This document shows positions 51,295 to 59,813 of a stretch of 62,723 nt of DNA, piece by piece (the stretch's first letter is position 1; each line of letters starts with the position of its first letter). This stretch comes from a virus. The stretch is from positions 1 through 62,723 of IMG/VR virus record IMGVR_UViG_3300044700_000299; one strand, given 5' to 3'. The position numbers were made by a program, and so were the translations under genes. The notes under the pieces were generated by a model that saw only the letters and a list, made by a program, of their open reading frames with translations, did not search any database and was not told the origin of the DNA.

Positions 51295-51551
51295 AAAGAG
51301 GTGACGGTTTGGTTAAACGGTCCGAAGATGTCAGGTGGATTGAGTTTGATGAATATGGTAGGGGAAAAGAATTACACGAAACACCAAAGGTTGGACTAGG
51401 TTTAATTATGTCCCCATTCAATATGTTTTTTACTTGGCAAACAACAGAAGTAACAGAACTATTGGAAGTTTCGGAAAATTGCGTTAAATTTAGAACTAAG
51501 AATAGTGATTACGAATTAATTAAGGAAAACGATGACTTGGATAAATCCTGA
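51282..51551 (+). CDS. hypothetical protein
   Basis: 89 residues, beta-rich with a Phe/Met-rich middle (SPFNMFFTWQTT). Overlaps both neighbours. Unknown. Confidence 0.6.
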   Translation: MYTLKRGDGLVKRSEDVRWIEFDEYGRGKELHETPKVGLGLIMSPFNMFFTWQTTEVTELLEVSENCVKFRTKNSDYELIKENDDLDKS

Positions 51552-51927
51552 TGCTTGGTTCAAGAATTTTGATAACAAGCCAATTAACATTAACATAGAC
51601 ACTAAACTTAAAACATATGATGAGTATCTTAAAGATAATTTCTTCTATAAGTTTGGTGAGTTATTTAGAACTTTGGTTGGAACTAAATTTATGTGTTACG
51701 AAGGTGATGAATTAGTTACTAAAACAATTAAAGAAATCAAATTTAATCCTGATATAGTTGTTGACGAGGACCGTAAAAAATATGTTGAGGATAAAAACAA
51801 GTTCGTGGCAATGCACGAGTTACCAATACCAAACGATTACACAGGTTACAAATTGTTTGTGTTCGTAATAAGTGAAGATGATGTTCAATACAACTTCAAT
51901 GAAATATTTTTAAAACCTGAAAAATGA
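51532..51927 (+). CDS. hypothetical protein
   Basis: 131 residues, alpha/beta. Overlaps the previous gene by 20 nt and the next by 4 nt. Unknown. Confidence 0.6.
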   Translation: MTWINPDAWFKNFDNKPININIDTKLKTYDEYLKDNFFYKFGELFRTLVGTKFMCYEGDELVTKTIKEIKFNPDIVVDEDRKKYVEDKNKFVAMHELPIPNDYTGYKLFVFVISEDDVQYNFNEIFLKPEK

Positions 51928-52091
51928 GAAGAGTTAAAATACCTATTAAATCTGCAATGACCATATTTCCTGAAATGAGTGATTTGGGAAATATGCCACG
52001 TAAGAAAAAGAAAAAGATGAAGAAAGAGTTTTCAAAACTCTTCGTTAAAAAATTAACAGAATGGATTGAAAATGGAAAACGAGAAATATGA
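51924..52091 (+). CDS. small basic protein
   Basis: 55 residues with a Lys/Arg block (PRKKKKKMKKEF) and an amphipathic C-terminal helix; overlaps neighbours by 4 and 20 nt. Likely nucleic-acid binding by charge. Confidence 0.55.
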   Translation: MRRVKIPIKSAMTIFPEMSDLGNMPRKKKKKMKKEFSKLFVKKLTEWIENGKREI

Positions 52092-52290
52092 AAAAATGTT
52101 AGAGCGTTTAATTGAGGATGCTTTAAAATATGGTTCAGGTTTGGAGGCCGCTTTAGACCATCTTAATATGGGGTTCGTTCATTTATTTAGATATTTGAAT
52201 GGTGATGATAAACAAAATCTGTTACAAGACTTACAGGAGTATAATGAAAGACTAAAAAAAATATTAGTGGATGAAGGAGATAGCGTTTAG
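52072..52290 (+). CDS. small helical acidic protein
   Basis: 72 residues from the ATG at 52072, helical (MLERLIEDALKYGSGLEAAL). Unknown. Confidence 0.6.
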   Translation: MENEKYEKMLERLIEDALKYGSGLEAALDHLNMGFVHLFRYLNGDDKQNLLQDLQEYNERLKKILVDEGDSV

Positions 52291-52450
52291 TATTGGTGGT
52301 TTGTTGATATTCTTAACTGTTATATTAATGGTTAATTATTTCTTGAGAATGAAAAGTTTTGGGTTTGATAATAAAAAGTATATTAATTTTTTAGTATATT
52401 TGTTATTCATAGAAATGTTATTATTAGGAATCAGTCAAATTATACTTTAA
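52271..52450 (+). CDS. small membrane protein
   Basis: 59 residues with two hydrophobic helices (about 5-24 and 40-59). Overlaps the previous gene by 20 nt. The TATATTTG at 52395 lies inside it and is probably chance. Confidence 0.55.
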   Translation: MKEIAFSIGGLLIFLTVILMVNYFLRMKSFGFDNKKYINFLVYLLFIEMLLLGISQIIL

Positions 52451-52454
52451 GATT

Positions 52455-52709
52455 ATGGCGGCAATTACAATGAGTGAGGTGAAGATAGGTAGAACAACAT
52501 ATCCTGTTAAGAGTGGTGATTATATTTTATATAATGGTGCTTGTTATCAGTTTATGGCGGGTGATGGTAGAACTTTGAAACAAGAAGGGTTTACCGGTTA
52601 TAGTAATTTGAAAATGCCAATGACATTAGTTAAGAAAATACCGTTCATCAGAATGACAAAAGTTAGTTTCAATAAAGATGGTATGGATTTAGTAAAATGG
52701 TATTTCTAA
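52455..52709 (+). CDS. small beta-rich protein
   Basis: 84 residues, beta-rich, end overlaps the convergent GIY-YIG gene by 4 nt. Unknown. Confidence 0.6.
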   Translation: MAAITMSEVKIGRTTYPVKSGDYILYNGACYQFMAGDGRTLKQEGFTGYSNLKMPMTLVKKIPFIRMTKVSFNKDGMDLVKWYF

Positions 52710-53035
52710 ATATAAGGGTTACCAAACTCTTTTAAACTTATGAAGACATCTTCGATACGTTTACATTCTTTAATGAAGTTAGATGCAATCTCAGGGGGTA
52801 ATTGAAACCATTCAGTTCCCCCTTCTAAATTATACTTAAAGTAATCCCGTTTCATTGTGGATTCAATTCGATTATAGTATTCTGATTTGTGTTTACGTAG
52901 TAAGACTAACTCGTGTGGATTTGAAGTCTGATGTGTTTTCAGTCTTAACTTGGGGTCATTTTTTGAGATACCGATTTTATATCGTTCAGGTTCGGAACCC
53001 CACTCAACTATTAGATATACATAACCATAATCCAT
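52706..53035 (-). CDS. GIY-YIG-type (T5orf172-like) protein
   Basis: 109 residues. GYVYLIVEWG, YKIGISKNDPKLRLKTHQTSNP and a final GTEWFQLPPEIA match the T5orf172/GIY-YIG pattern: a Y-V-Y strand, K-I-G-I-S with Arg, an E near 67 (IEST) and the E-W-F end. Such domains are small nucleases in phages. Single domain without a DNA-binding extension. Confidence 0.78.
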   Translation of the reverse strand: MDYGYVYLIVEWGSEPERYKIGISKNDPKLRLKTHQTSNPHELVLLRKHKSEYYNRIESTMKRDYFKYNLEGGTEWFQLPPEIASNFIKECKRIEDVFISLKEFGNPYI

Positions 53036-53070
53036 ATGGTTAAATGTAAATCAAGGGGATTTTAAGTAAA

Positions 53071-53541
53071 TTATTCTTCGTTTCTTACGAATTTTATTTT
53101 ATTAACATCAATATCTACTCTACCCATATATTCAGGGTCCAATTCACCATTAACCTTCATTTTTGTGTAGAATTTATATTCTTTTGGTAAGTATCTGTGA
53201 TACTTGTTAAGTAGTTTTTTTAATTCAAAATAGTCTTTAAAACAAGGTCTGTCTTCAAAGTTATCCATTGATAGGTATTTTAGTGGCCCACATAAAGAAT
53301 AACCTCTTCTCATAAATTCATATTCCATGAAATACTCAAATACTGGTACTTTAAAATAATCTGATAATTTATCAACATCAACTACAATATCAATACCAAC
53401 TATTGTTGAAAATCTATTAGGTTCATTATCGGTAAATTCCCAACCAACAATATACGGGTATTTTTTATTAACTGTTTTAAGTAACATATCAATACCTTTT
53501 AATTGGTTTTCGGTTGGCTCATCTCTAAAAATATCGAACAT
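53071..53541 (-). CDS. hypothetical protein
   Basis: 156 residues, alpha/beta, no recognised family. Opposite strand to its surroundings, with the GIY-YIG gene downstream of it on the same strand. Confidence 0.65.
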   Translation of the reverse strand: MFDIFRDEPTENQLKGIDMLLKTVNKKYPYIVGWEFTDNEPNRFSTIVGIDIVVDVDKLSDYFKVPVFEYFMEYEFMRRGYSLCGPLKYLSMDNFEDRPCFKDYFELKKLLNKYHRYLPKEYKFYTKMKVNGELDPEYMGRVDIDVNKIKFVRNEE

Positions 53542-53554
53542 ATTAATAAATAGT

Positions 53555-53584
53555 TTTGTTTTTAAAATTAAAAAGTTATCTTTG
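53555..53584 (+). promoter_or_regulatory. early promoter
   Basis: TTTG at 53555-53558, 18-nt spacer, TATCTTTG at 53577-53584; ATG at 53604. Confidence 0.65.
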
Positions 53585-53603
53585 TTCTATAAATATATCA
53601 CTT

Positions 53604-53843
53604 ATGAGAAAGACGTGTAATGTAGTTGAAATGATAGAATATGCAAATATGCAATTGGCAAGAACTGATGAGTTTGCAACTAAAGATTTTAAAGTCGGTA
53701 TTAGTGTAATGATTGAATCAATTTTACACGTAACCGGTAACTATTCAGGGTTTATGTTTATTAATAACGAAGATTCTGACACAGGAACATTAGGTTATTA
53801 CAGTAGATATTATTTCACTAACAGAAAATTGGAGAAAAAATGA
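53604..53843 (+). CDS. hypothetical protein
   Basis: 79 residues from the ATG at 53604 (MRKTCNVVEMIEYANMQLAR). Overlaps the next gene by 4 nt. Unknown. Confidence 0.6.
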   Translation: MRKTCNVVEMIEYANMQLARTDEFATKDFKVGISVMIESILHVTGNYSGFMFINNEDSDTGTLGYYSRYYFTNRKLEKK

Positions 53844-54211
53844 CATACGATGAAATGAAAGAGTTTTTGGAGTCCATTGGTGGACTTGAAAATGGATTTT
53901 TCACTGACCAACCACCAATTACCGACCCTCATTTTTTTGGTGTTAAAGAAGGTTGGTTTCAATTAATTAAAGACTTGATTGTTGACCTAAATAAAATGGG
54001 GTGGGATAAACAGGTGACTCAAGTTAAAGAGAAGTTCGGTGGGTTAAGATTTTATATCAATTCAGGTGAATCTGAAATCCATCAAAGAATATTACAAGCT
54101 GAAACAGAAAGTTATAACATATGTGAAATATGTGGGGAACATGGTAAACCACGAACTAATGGATGGTATCAGACCCTATGTGATTCGCACAAAAGAGAAG
54201 GAGATAAGTGA
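53840..54211 (+). CDS. zinc-binding protein (KEKFGGLRFY family)
   Basis: 123 residues. GWFQLIKDLIVDLNKMGWD then VKEKFGGLRFYIN, followed by CEICG and a distal C-D-S-H (LCDSHKR): one zinc site. I recognise the KEKFGGLR stretch as a recurring phage hypothetical; its role is not known. Directly adjacent to the HAD gene. Confidence 0.7.
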   Translation: MTYDEMKEFLESIGGLENGFFTDQPPITDPHFFGVKEGWFQLIKDLIVDLNKMGWDKQVTQVKEKFGGLRFYINSGESEIHQRILQAETESYNICEICGEHGKPRTNGWYQTLCDSHKREGDK

Positions 54212-54616
54212 ATGAAAAAGGTTAGTTTTGATTATGATGGGACATTAGCATTACCTGCGGTAGAAGAGTTTGCTAAGGAGTTGGTAGACCAAGGATATGA
54301 TGTTTGGGTAGTCACTTCAAGAGTGGGTGATGACAATTTAGATAAGTCATTCCAACCTTGGAAGACACCTGATTGGAATCGTGATTTATGGGACACTTGT
54401 TTAAATGTGGGTATACCTAAAAGTAAAGTTGTATTCACAAGTTTTGTGGATAAGATTGAATTTTTGAAAGGAAAGAATTATATTTTTCATTTAGACGATG
54501 ATTTGTATGAGTTGACCGCAATTATGGAATCCAAAGATGGTTGTATGCCATTGAATGTTGGTCACTCAGATTGGAAAAGAAATTGTTTAGAAGAATTAGA
54601 AAAACATAAAATATGA
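54212..54616 (+). CDS. HAD-like hydrolase
   Basis: 134 residues. Motif I FDYDGTLALP near 5-14, VWVVTSRVGD near 31 (motif II), and FHLDDDLYEL near 94 (motif IV). Similar in length to small phage phosphatases. Second HAD protein in the window; the two are not close copies. Substrate unknown. Confidence 0.78.
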   Translation: MKKVSFDYDGTLALPAVEEFAKELVDQGYDVWVVTSRVGDDNLDKSFQPWKTPDWNRDLWDTCLNVGIPKSKVVFTSFVDKIEFLKGKNYIFHLDDDLYELTAIMESKDGCMPLNVGHSDWKRNCLEELEKHKI

Positions 54617-54978
54617 AAAAAAATAGACGTAGAGCGGTCCACGCTGAGTTAATTAGAGAAAGTAGAGATAACCCAGGTTATTTCAGGTATAACATTACCA
54701 TCAGGGAAAAAGATGGGATGGAACACGTAGTTCCTGCTTATGGTAAAGATATGCAAGATGCAATCGAAAGATTGTTATGGAACGAAAGAGTTGATAAGGT
54801 AACCAAATCAAAAATTATGGCACCAAGTTTTGCTATATTATTACTTGCCGTTGTTGCATTATCAGGTATGACAGGCGTAATCTACGACAATCCATTATGG
54901 GTTGCAGGTGGTCTTGGATTTTGTGGTGTTTCATTATTATTAACAACATTGGTTGATAAATATTTAACTAAAAAATAG
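54613..54978 (+). CDS. membrane protein with basic N-terminus
   Basis: 121 residues: a basic, folded N-terminal half and two transmembrane helices at about 73-90 and 95-113. Overlaps the HAD gene by 4 nt. Unknown. Confidence 0.65.
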   Translation: MKKNRRRAVHAELIRESRDNPGYFRYNITIREKDGMEHVVPAYGKDMQDAIERLLWNERVDKVTKSKIMAPSFAILLLAVVALSGMTGVIYDNPLWVAGGLGFCGVSLLLTTLVDKYLTKK

Positions 54979-54979
54979 T

Positions 54980-55228
54980 ATGACAAGTAGAGATTTTGCG
55001 TTTTGGTTGCAAGGGTTCTTTGAAGTTGCAAACCCAATTAGTATCGGTTCAAAAGAAACTGAAATGATTAAAAGACATCTGAATCTTGTTTTCAAACACG
55101 AGATTGACCCAAGTATGGGTGATGAAAAACATCAACAAGTGTTAAATGAAATTCATTCAGATGATTTTCATATACCCCCAAGTAAATGGCCTCCGTATAA
55201 TCATGATAAAGAAGTATTACGTTGTTGA
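54980..55228 (+). CDS. conserved phage hypothetical (TSRDFAFWLQGFFE)
   Basis: 82 residues. The start MTSRDFAFWLQGFFEVANP is a stretch I associate with small proteins of unknown function in many phages; the end has IPPSKWPPYN. Function unknown. Confidence 0.65.
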   Translation: MTSRDFAFWLQGFFEVANPISIGSKETEMIKRHLNLVFKHEIDPSMGDEKHQQVLNEIHSDDFHIPPSKWPPYNHDKEVLRC

Positions 55229-55230
55229 GT

Positions 55231-55419
55231 ATGAGTGAATTTATTTTACCTAATTATACTACATCAGAGTGTAGTGAAGGACCTAAGTCAGGTGCTATAG
55301 TATTAAAAGAGTATATTGTTCGATGGGATTATACCGGTGATGGTAGTATTACTGTCACATTGAATAATAGTGATGATAAATTAATCCAAAGTTTGGAACA
55401 TACAAAGTCAAAAGTATGA
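55231..55419 (+). CDS. small beta-rich protein
   Basis: 62 residues from ATG 55231. Beta-rich. Overlaps the next gene by 4 nt. Unknown. Confidence 0.55.
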   Translation: MSEFILPNYTTSECSEGPKSGAIVLKEYIVRWDYTGDGSITVTLNNSDDKLIQSLEHTKSKV

Positions 55420-55676
55420 GAATTGATTATTTAACAGAAAATTTTGAAGGTGAAGATTTTTTGGTTGCCGATGGTTTTGATGATGCTATTATTGGTGTTG
55501 ACGAAAATAGTATGAGAATTATTTATTCTGTAACTAAATCCATTGAAATTTTAATGAAAGAAAATATGACATATGAAGAGGCTAACGAATATTTTTATTT
55601 TAATGTTAGTGGTTCTTATGTTGGTGATAAGACACCGATTTGGTGTTACGATAATTGTTTAATGAATAATAATTAA
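55416..55676 (+). CDS. hypothetical protein
   Basis: 86 residues, acidic, alpha/beta, with aromatic C-terminus. Unknown. Confidence 0.6.
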   Translation: MRIDYLTENFEGEDFLVADGFDDAIIGVDENSMRIIYSVTKSIEILMKENMTYEEANEYFYFNVSGSYVGDKTPIWCYDNCLMNNN

Positions 55677-55680
55677 AACT

Positions 55681-55836
55681 ATGAAAGAAGTTAAAACATT
55701 TGATTTACCTCACGGGAGTGATAAAGCAACCACAGTCAAAAAAATTAGTGAAGTGTTAGAATCATTTGGACTTACAATCCATACTCTTGAAATTGGGGAC
55801 GAGATTACTACCTACTCAGTTGAGCCACTAAAATAA
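55681..55836 (+). CDS. small protein of unknown function
   Basis: 51 residues (MKEVKTFDLPHGSDKATTVK...), alpha/beta, 4 nt after its neighbour and before a terminator. Unknown. Confidence 0.6.
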   Translation: MKEVKTFDLPHGSDKATTVKKISEVLESFGLTIHTLEIGDEITTYSVEPLK

Positions 55837-55843
55837 CAACTTT

Positions 55844-55877
55844 AAACCCCAAGTATTTAATATTTGGGGTTTTTTTA
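55844..55877 (+). terminator. terminator, CCCCAA/TTGGGG type
   Basis: AAACCCCAA stem with TTTGGGGTTT and T run. Confidence 0.85.
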
Positions 55878-55937
55878 TTTACATAATCGTAGCGTTATAG
55901 TAACACCGGTAATCATACTTAAACGATAATTATAAGT

Positions 55938-56645
55938 ATGAAATTACATCCGTTATTAACAATTGTAATCCCTTGTAAAAATGAGGGTAAAATCATTGAC
56001 ACCACGTTAAATTTATTGAATCAACAAGAGAATATTGAGTATGTTAAAGTAATTGTTTGTGATTCATCTGACGACAAAATAACCAAAAATTTATTAAAAA
56101 ATAGAGTTAATGACAAGTTCAATTTAATCGTTGCAAATGGTGGTTTACCATCTGTTGCAAGAAATGTTGGATTTGGTTTTTGTGATACACCCTATGTTTT
56201 ATTTATGGATGCTGACGTATTCATATTGGATTATGACCTATTGGTTAACTCTGTTAGTAATATAATTAATGAAAAATTAGAATTGGTGACTTGTAAATTC
56301 AGGAGTACAACCGGTGAATACAATAATGTGTTTAGAATTTTTGACACAATACAACAAATATCAAAACCATTAACACCATTCGCATTAGGTGGATTTATGT
56401 TATTGGACTCAAAAAAATTCATTGAGATTGGTAAGTTTAATGAAAAAGTTAAAGTTGCTGAGGATTATCTTCTATCAAAAAAAATCGGGTCTTACAAATT
56501 TAAAGTATATAATTCAACGGTGTTTACAACACCAAGAAGGTTTAAATCGAAAGGTTTATTCTATATGTTAAAATTAATGATAAACTCTATAATTCATAGG
56601 GATAATGAAGATTATTTTGAGAATGACAAAAACTATTGGAAATGA
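55938..56645 (+). CDS. family 2 glycosyltransferase
   Basis: 235 residues of the GT-A/GT2 type. LLTIVIPCKNEG at the N-terminus, FMDADVFI near 91-98 (DxD-like metal site), GGFMLLDSKKFIEIGKFNE and AEDYLL near 180. No transmembrane helix, so cytoplasmic. It overlaps the LpxH-like gene by 4 nt, suggesting one pathway that modifies a lipid or surface glycan. Sugar donor and acceptor unknown. Confidence 0.88.
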   Translation: MKLHPLLTIVIPCKNEGKIIDTTLNLLNQQENIEYVKVIVCDSSDDKITKNLLKNRVNDKFNLIVANGGLPSVARNVGFGFCDTPYVLFMDADVFILDYDLLVNSVSNIINEKLELVTCKFRSTTGEYNNVFRIFDTIQQISKPLTPFALGGFMLLDSKKFIEIGKFNEKVKVAEDYLLSKKIGSYKFKVYNSTVFTTPRRFKSKGLFYMLKLMINSIIHRDNEDYFENDKNYWK

Positions 56646-57352
56646 AGTGGAGAACAATAATTATGAGTGATTTACACTTAGGTGCCAGACAATCACAAAC
56701 AGATAAAATTTTGAAATTTTTAGATGAAAATACCTCAGATAAAATAATACTGAATGGTGATATCATTGACGGTTGGGCTTTGAAAGGTAAAGGTAAGTGG
56801 ACTGTTGAATGTAATAAAATCCTGAGAAGGTTTATGAAGATGTCTGAAAAAGGTGTTGATGTTGTTTGGGTTAGAGGTAATCACGATGACTTTTTAAAAG
56901 GGTTTATACCATTTACTATTAATAATATTGAAATAGTTAGAACTCACGTTCATTACGGTCTTGATGGTAGAAGATACTTTTGTTTCCACGGGGATGTTTT
57001 AGATTTTGTTATTATGAAGATGAGGTGGTTGGCCGTTGTAGGTGGGTATTCTTATGACATCGTAATCAAGTTCAACACATGGTATAATAAGGTTAGAAAA
57101 ATGTTTAACTTACCTCATCATTCATTAGCAAATGTAATTAAACAATCGGTTAAAGGAGTTATAAATTTTGTTTCGGATTTTGAAACTAACGCTAAGAACT
57201 TAGCAACTCAAAAAGGTTATGATGTTGCTGTTTGTGGTCACATTCATCTACCTAAAATTGAAGAGAACTATATGAATTCAGGTGATTTTTGTGAGAATAC
57301 CACTTGTCTTGTTGAAGACAAGTATGGTAATTGGTTTATAATTACCGTATAA
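56642..57352 (+). CDS. LpxH-like metallophosphoesterase
   Basis: 236 residues. Metal motifs MSDLHLGARQ (D and H), LNGDIIDGW, VRGNHDDF, a distal FCFHGDVLD and CGHIHLPK are complete. Gene length and the HGDxxD plus C-terminal GHxH layout resemble UDP-2,3-diacylglucosamine pyrophosphatase (LpxH) and its relatives, unlike the gp47 enzyme at 20. Paired with a glycosyltransferase it could act on lipid A or another phospho-glycolipid. Translation is coupled by ATGA overlap. Confidence 0.8.
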   Translation: MKWRTIIMSDLHLGARQSQTDKILKFLDENTSDKIILNGDIIDGWALKGKGKWTVECNKILRRFMKMSEKGVDVVWVRGNHDDFLKGFIPFTINNIEIVRTHVHYGLDGRRYFCFHGDVLDFVIMKMRWLAVVGGYSYDIVIKFNTWYNKVRKMFNLPHHSLANVIKQSVKGVINFVSDFETNAKNLATQKGYDVAVCGHIHLPKIEENYMNSGDFCENTTCLVEDKYGNWFIITV

Positions 57353-57373
57353 AATCATTCTTATTTATTTTTT

Positions 57374-57402
57374 ACCCCCATTGATAATTTGGGGGTTTTT
57401 TT
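57374..57402 (+). terminator. terminator, CCCCCA/TGGGGG type
   Basis: ACCCCCA/TGGGGGT stem and T run, close to the next start. Confidence 0.85.
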
Positions 57403-57424
57403 ATATTTTTTTAAAAAAAAAGAT

Positions 57425-57694
57425 ATGGGTATTTCAATTCACGTTGATTTAGATGAGGTTTACGACCAAATGGATTCTTGGGATAAAAAAGAAATGGTTA
57501 GTTTCCTTCGTGATGATGGTTATTTAACTGAGGAAAAAACACCTATTAATGAAGGTGTTAGTTTACAAATACCATTGGATGCGACGTTTGAACAGGAACA
57601 ACATTTAAGGATGATTTCAAAATTAGGTGGATTATTTTATCGTATGAGTGACGAGGATATGGAAATAATTCGTAATATTGTAAATAAATATTAA
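57425..57694 (+). CDS. hypothetical protein
   Basis: 89 residues from the ATG at 57425 in an AAAGATATG context. Acidic, helical. Unknown. Confidence 0.6.
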   Translation: MGISIHVDLDEVYDQMDSWDKKEMVSFLRDDGYLTEEKTPINEGVSLQIPLDATFEQEQHLRMISKLGGLFYRMSDEDMEIIRNIVNKY

Positions 57695-57698
57695 GACT

Positions 57699-57920
57699 AT
57701 GAAACCAAAGAAATTTGAATTTAAAGTAAAAGACCGTAAGTCAATCAGTGCTAACCTAACTGATTTTTGTTATTTAAATAAACCTGACTCATTTATTGAG
57801 GTGACTGAGTGGTCAAACGGTGATGGGTTTGATATAACAATCAATGATAAGATAACTTCATTTACAAGAGGTGAGTTGGATGCTATTAAAGCGTTAGTTA
57901 AAAAAATAGATAAATTATGA
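57699..57920 (+). CDS. hypothetical protein
   Basis: 73 residues, alpha/beta (KKFEFKVKDRKSISANL), 4-nt ATGA overlap with the next gene. Unknown. Confidence 0.6.
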   Translation: MKPKKFEFKVKDRKSISANLTDFCYLNKPDSFIEVTEWSNGDGFDITINDKITSFTRGELDAIKALVKKIDKL

Positions 57921-58090
57921 AAAAAGTTATTTTAATACCCTTTTTATTATATGGGTATGCAATTGTAGCTTGGATAGTAAACATTGTAAAATTATTAAAC
58001 TGTGATTTCGCAGGTCCTGTATGGAAAGAGGAAATTATTCACGGTGTTGGTTTAATACCTGGTGTGTCAATGATTACTTGTTGGTTTTAA
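57917..58090 (+). CDS. small membrane protein
   Basis: 57 residues: hydrophobic helix at about 4-26, then a short amphipathic part with two Cys. Coupled to the previous gene. Unknown. Confidence 0.55.
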   Translation: MKKVILIPFLLYGYAIVAWIVNIVKLLNCDFAGPVWKEEIIHGVGLIPGVSMITCWF

Positions 58091-58102
58091 AAATTATTCT
58101 TG

Positions 58103-58588
58103 ATGAACTTATACGAAACATATCTTAATACTAAATCATCAGGTTCAGTTGAAGATAGAATTGAGGTGATGAACGACATCATCAGACAAAATCCTAAGTT
58201 AATGGATTATATTGAAACCAAGATTGATTCCTGTTATGGGACTCACATTGTTTACTTGGTTAATATGAGGGTTAACGGTGAAGATATGTTGAAGATAGGT
58301 TATACCAAGAATTCTGTCGATGGTAGATTCGGAGAACATAGATATGCCGGAAGAGATAGTTTGGAGATTGTTGAGAAAATCCGTGAGGAGAAGTTACAAG
58401 CCAAAGGTGCTATAGAGTTTGAAAAATCACTTAAAGAGAAGTTTAAAGACTTCAAAATCACAACTGATTTGACACTACCCGGTAAAGGTGAGTTCTATGA
58501 TATCGTTTTCTATGATGAAATGATAAGGGTATACGATGAAGAATATCCCAAATTTATAAATGTTATCGGTTTAAAGTCCCCTAATTAA
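58103..58588 (+). CDS. GIY-YIG-type (T5orf172/MUG113-like) protein
   Basis: 161 residues from the ATG at 58103. THIVYLVNMR, MLKIGYTKNSVDGRFGEHRY and a late GEFYDIVFYDE follow the GIY-YIG/T5orf172 layout, with a helical N-terminal extension of about 45 residues that may bind DNA. Second member in the window, diverged from the one at 52706. Confidence 0.75.
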   Translation: MNLYETYLNTKSSGSVEDRIEVMNDIIRQNPKLMDYIETKIDSCYGTHIVYLVNMRVNGEDMLKIGYTKNSVDGRFGEHRYAGRDSLEIVEKIREEKLQAKGAIEFEKSLKEKFKDFKITTDLTLPGKGEFYDIVFYDEMIRVYDEEYPKFINVIGLKSPN

Positions 58589-58598
58589 TGTTAGGGGA
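58577..58598 (+). terminator. hairpin abutting a late promoter
   Basis: TCCCCTAA/TTAGGGGA stem around a 6-nt loop; the 3' arm runs straight into the late box. The first arm lies in the previous gene's end. Confidence 0.65.
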
Positions 58599-58609
58599 TA
58601 TTTATTTAT
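58598..58609 (+). promoter_or_regulatory. late box abutting start (ATATTTATTTAT)
   Basis: Directly before the ATG at 58610. Confidence 0.55.
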
Positions 58610-59161
58610 ATGAAAATATTAATTACCGAGAATAATTTAAAGACTGCGATATTCAAATACTTTGACTTGATGAAAGGAAAAGGTAAAGAACCGTCAGTTA
58701 ATAAAACTCTTCCTAAGTTATTTCAAATAGATGAATATATTTTATTTGGTTACCTTATTGATTATTTGGGTGGTGAGACAAAGGCTATTGAATTAACTAG
58801 GTCAAAGTTAAAACAGTTACCTGATAGAATTAAAATCATTGATTCTCAATTTAATGGTGAACTTTATTTTAGTATAGTTGATATTGCCCGTGAAATACCT
58901 GAATATGAAGACGCTTTACCCGTTGATGTTGATGTATACGGTGATGTGTATGGTGTTGATGTTTGGAATCATGAGAATGATGAATATGATTATGTTGAAA
59001 AAATATCATTATCTGATTTTTACGAATATGAAGATATGTCAGGTTGTTGGGAAATTAGGGAGACTTTTATGTCGGATATAAATAGTCAATTATTTGAAAT
59101 GGTAACTAGACAAACAGGAATACCACTAGATGTTGGTCAATTATCAATAATTGATGGATAA
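58610..59161 (+). CDS. tagged protein, ILITEN type
   Basis: 183 residues. Tag MKILITENNLKTAIFKYFDL (ITE site), almost the same as the gene at 60498. Core unknown: a charged helical part followed by Tyr/Asp-rich, acidic beta segments (DVDVYGDVYGVDVW). Tag plus start-adjacent late box suggest a head-packaged protein. Confidence 0.7.
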   Translation: MKILITENNLKTAIFKYFDLMKGKGKEPSVNKTLPKLFQIDEYILFGYLIDYLGGETKAIELTRSKLKQLPDRIKIIDSQFNGELYFSIVDIAREIPEYEDALPVDVDVYGDVYGVDVWNHENDEYDYVEKISLSDFYEYEDMSGCWEIRETFMSDINSQLFEMVTRQTGIPLDVGQLSIIDG

Positions 59162-59163
59162 AG

Positions 59164-59195
59164 AAAACCCCCAACATAACATTGGGGGTTTTTTA
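59164..59195. terminator. bidirectional terminator, CCCCCAA/TTGGGGG type
   Basis: AAACCCCCAA/TTGGGGGTTT stem between convergent genes. Confidence 0.85.
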
Positions 59196-59196
59196 T

Positions 59197-59718
59197 TTAT
59201 AGTTTACATAAAACTATATCATTGAATTTATACATTGGGGTTCCTTCAGTTTCTAAGATATCAATTCGATTCACATATCTTTTATTCATTGTGTCGGCAA
59301 CTTTATATATACCTGATTTTTTACCGGCATTAGTAATCAAAACCTCATCACCATAATTAAATTGACCTCCCCATCTTTTTAATAAGTTACGACTCATTGC
59401 TATCCATTTATGTTGACTAGCCTTTTTTGGGTTTATCTTATACATTCCCGCAGTCACTAATGGGTCTTTATCACATTGTTTAACAACGGGGTAATACATT
59501 GTTGCCGTAAGATGTTTTAAGACTTTTTTAGATTTCTTCAACGTCTTGAATTGGACGGTCACTTCAAATGATTTTGGTTTTTCAACCTTTGACACAGTTT
59601 CTGTTTTGTGTTTCTCATTTAATTCCTTGGCTAAGTTCATCATATAGACTACATAGGAATGGTAATACATACCTAACACTAAAATAACACTCGATTTAAA
59701 AAGCTCTTTAAGATTCAT
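59197..59718 (-). CDS. 3D-domain (MltA-type barrel) protein, membrane-anchored
   Basis: 173 residues. N-terminal hydrophobic segment (about 8-28), a linker, then ATMYYPVVKQCDKDP, AMSRNLLKRWGGQFNYGDEV and GIYKVADTMNKRYVNRIDIL: the 3D domain with its conserved aspartates (D-T-M-N, R-I-D-I-L). Related barrels occur in lytic transglycosylases such as MltA. Expected in the periplasm, acting on peptidoglycan. Confidence 0.8.
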   Translation of the reverse strand: MNLKELFKSSVILVLGMYYHSYVVYMMNLAKELNEKHKTETVSKVEKPKSFEVTVQFKTLKKSKKVLKHLTATMYYPVVKQCDKDPLVTAGMYKINPKKASQHKWIAMSRNLLKRWGGQFNYGDEVLITNAGKKSGIYKVADTMNKRYVNRIDILETEGTPMYKFNDIVLCKL

Positions 59719-59813
59719 AGTATTTAAGTTTATTGGTTACGAATACGAATATACTTAATATTTAAAATTTGGGGGTATTTTAATTTCCGAAATAAATCAC
59801 TATAATTAGAGAT

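Noticed and set aside
52395-52402. Early -7 box TATATTTG
   Set aside because: Lies inside a small membrane protein gene and lacks a -33 partner at 18-21 nt.
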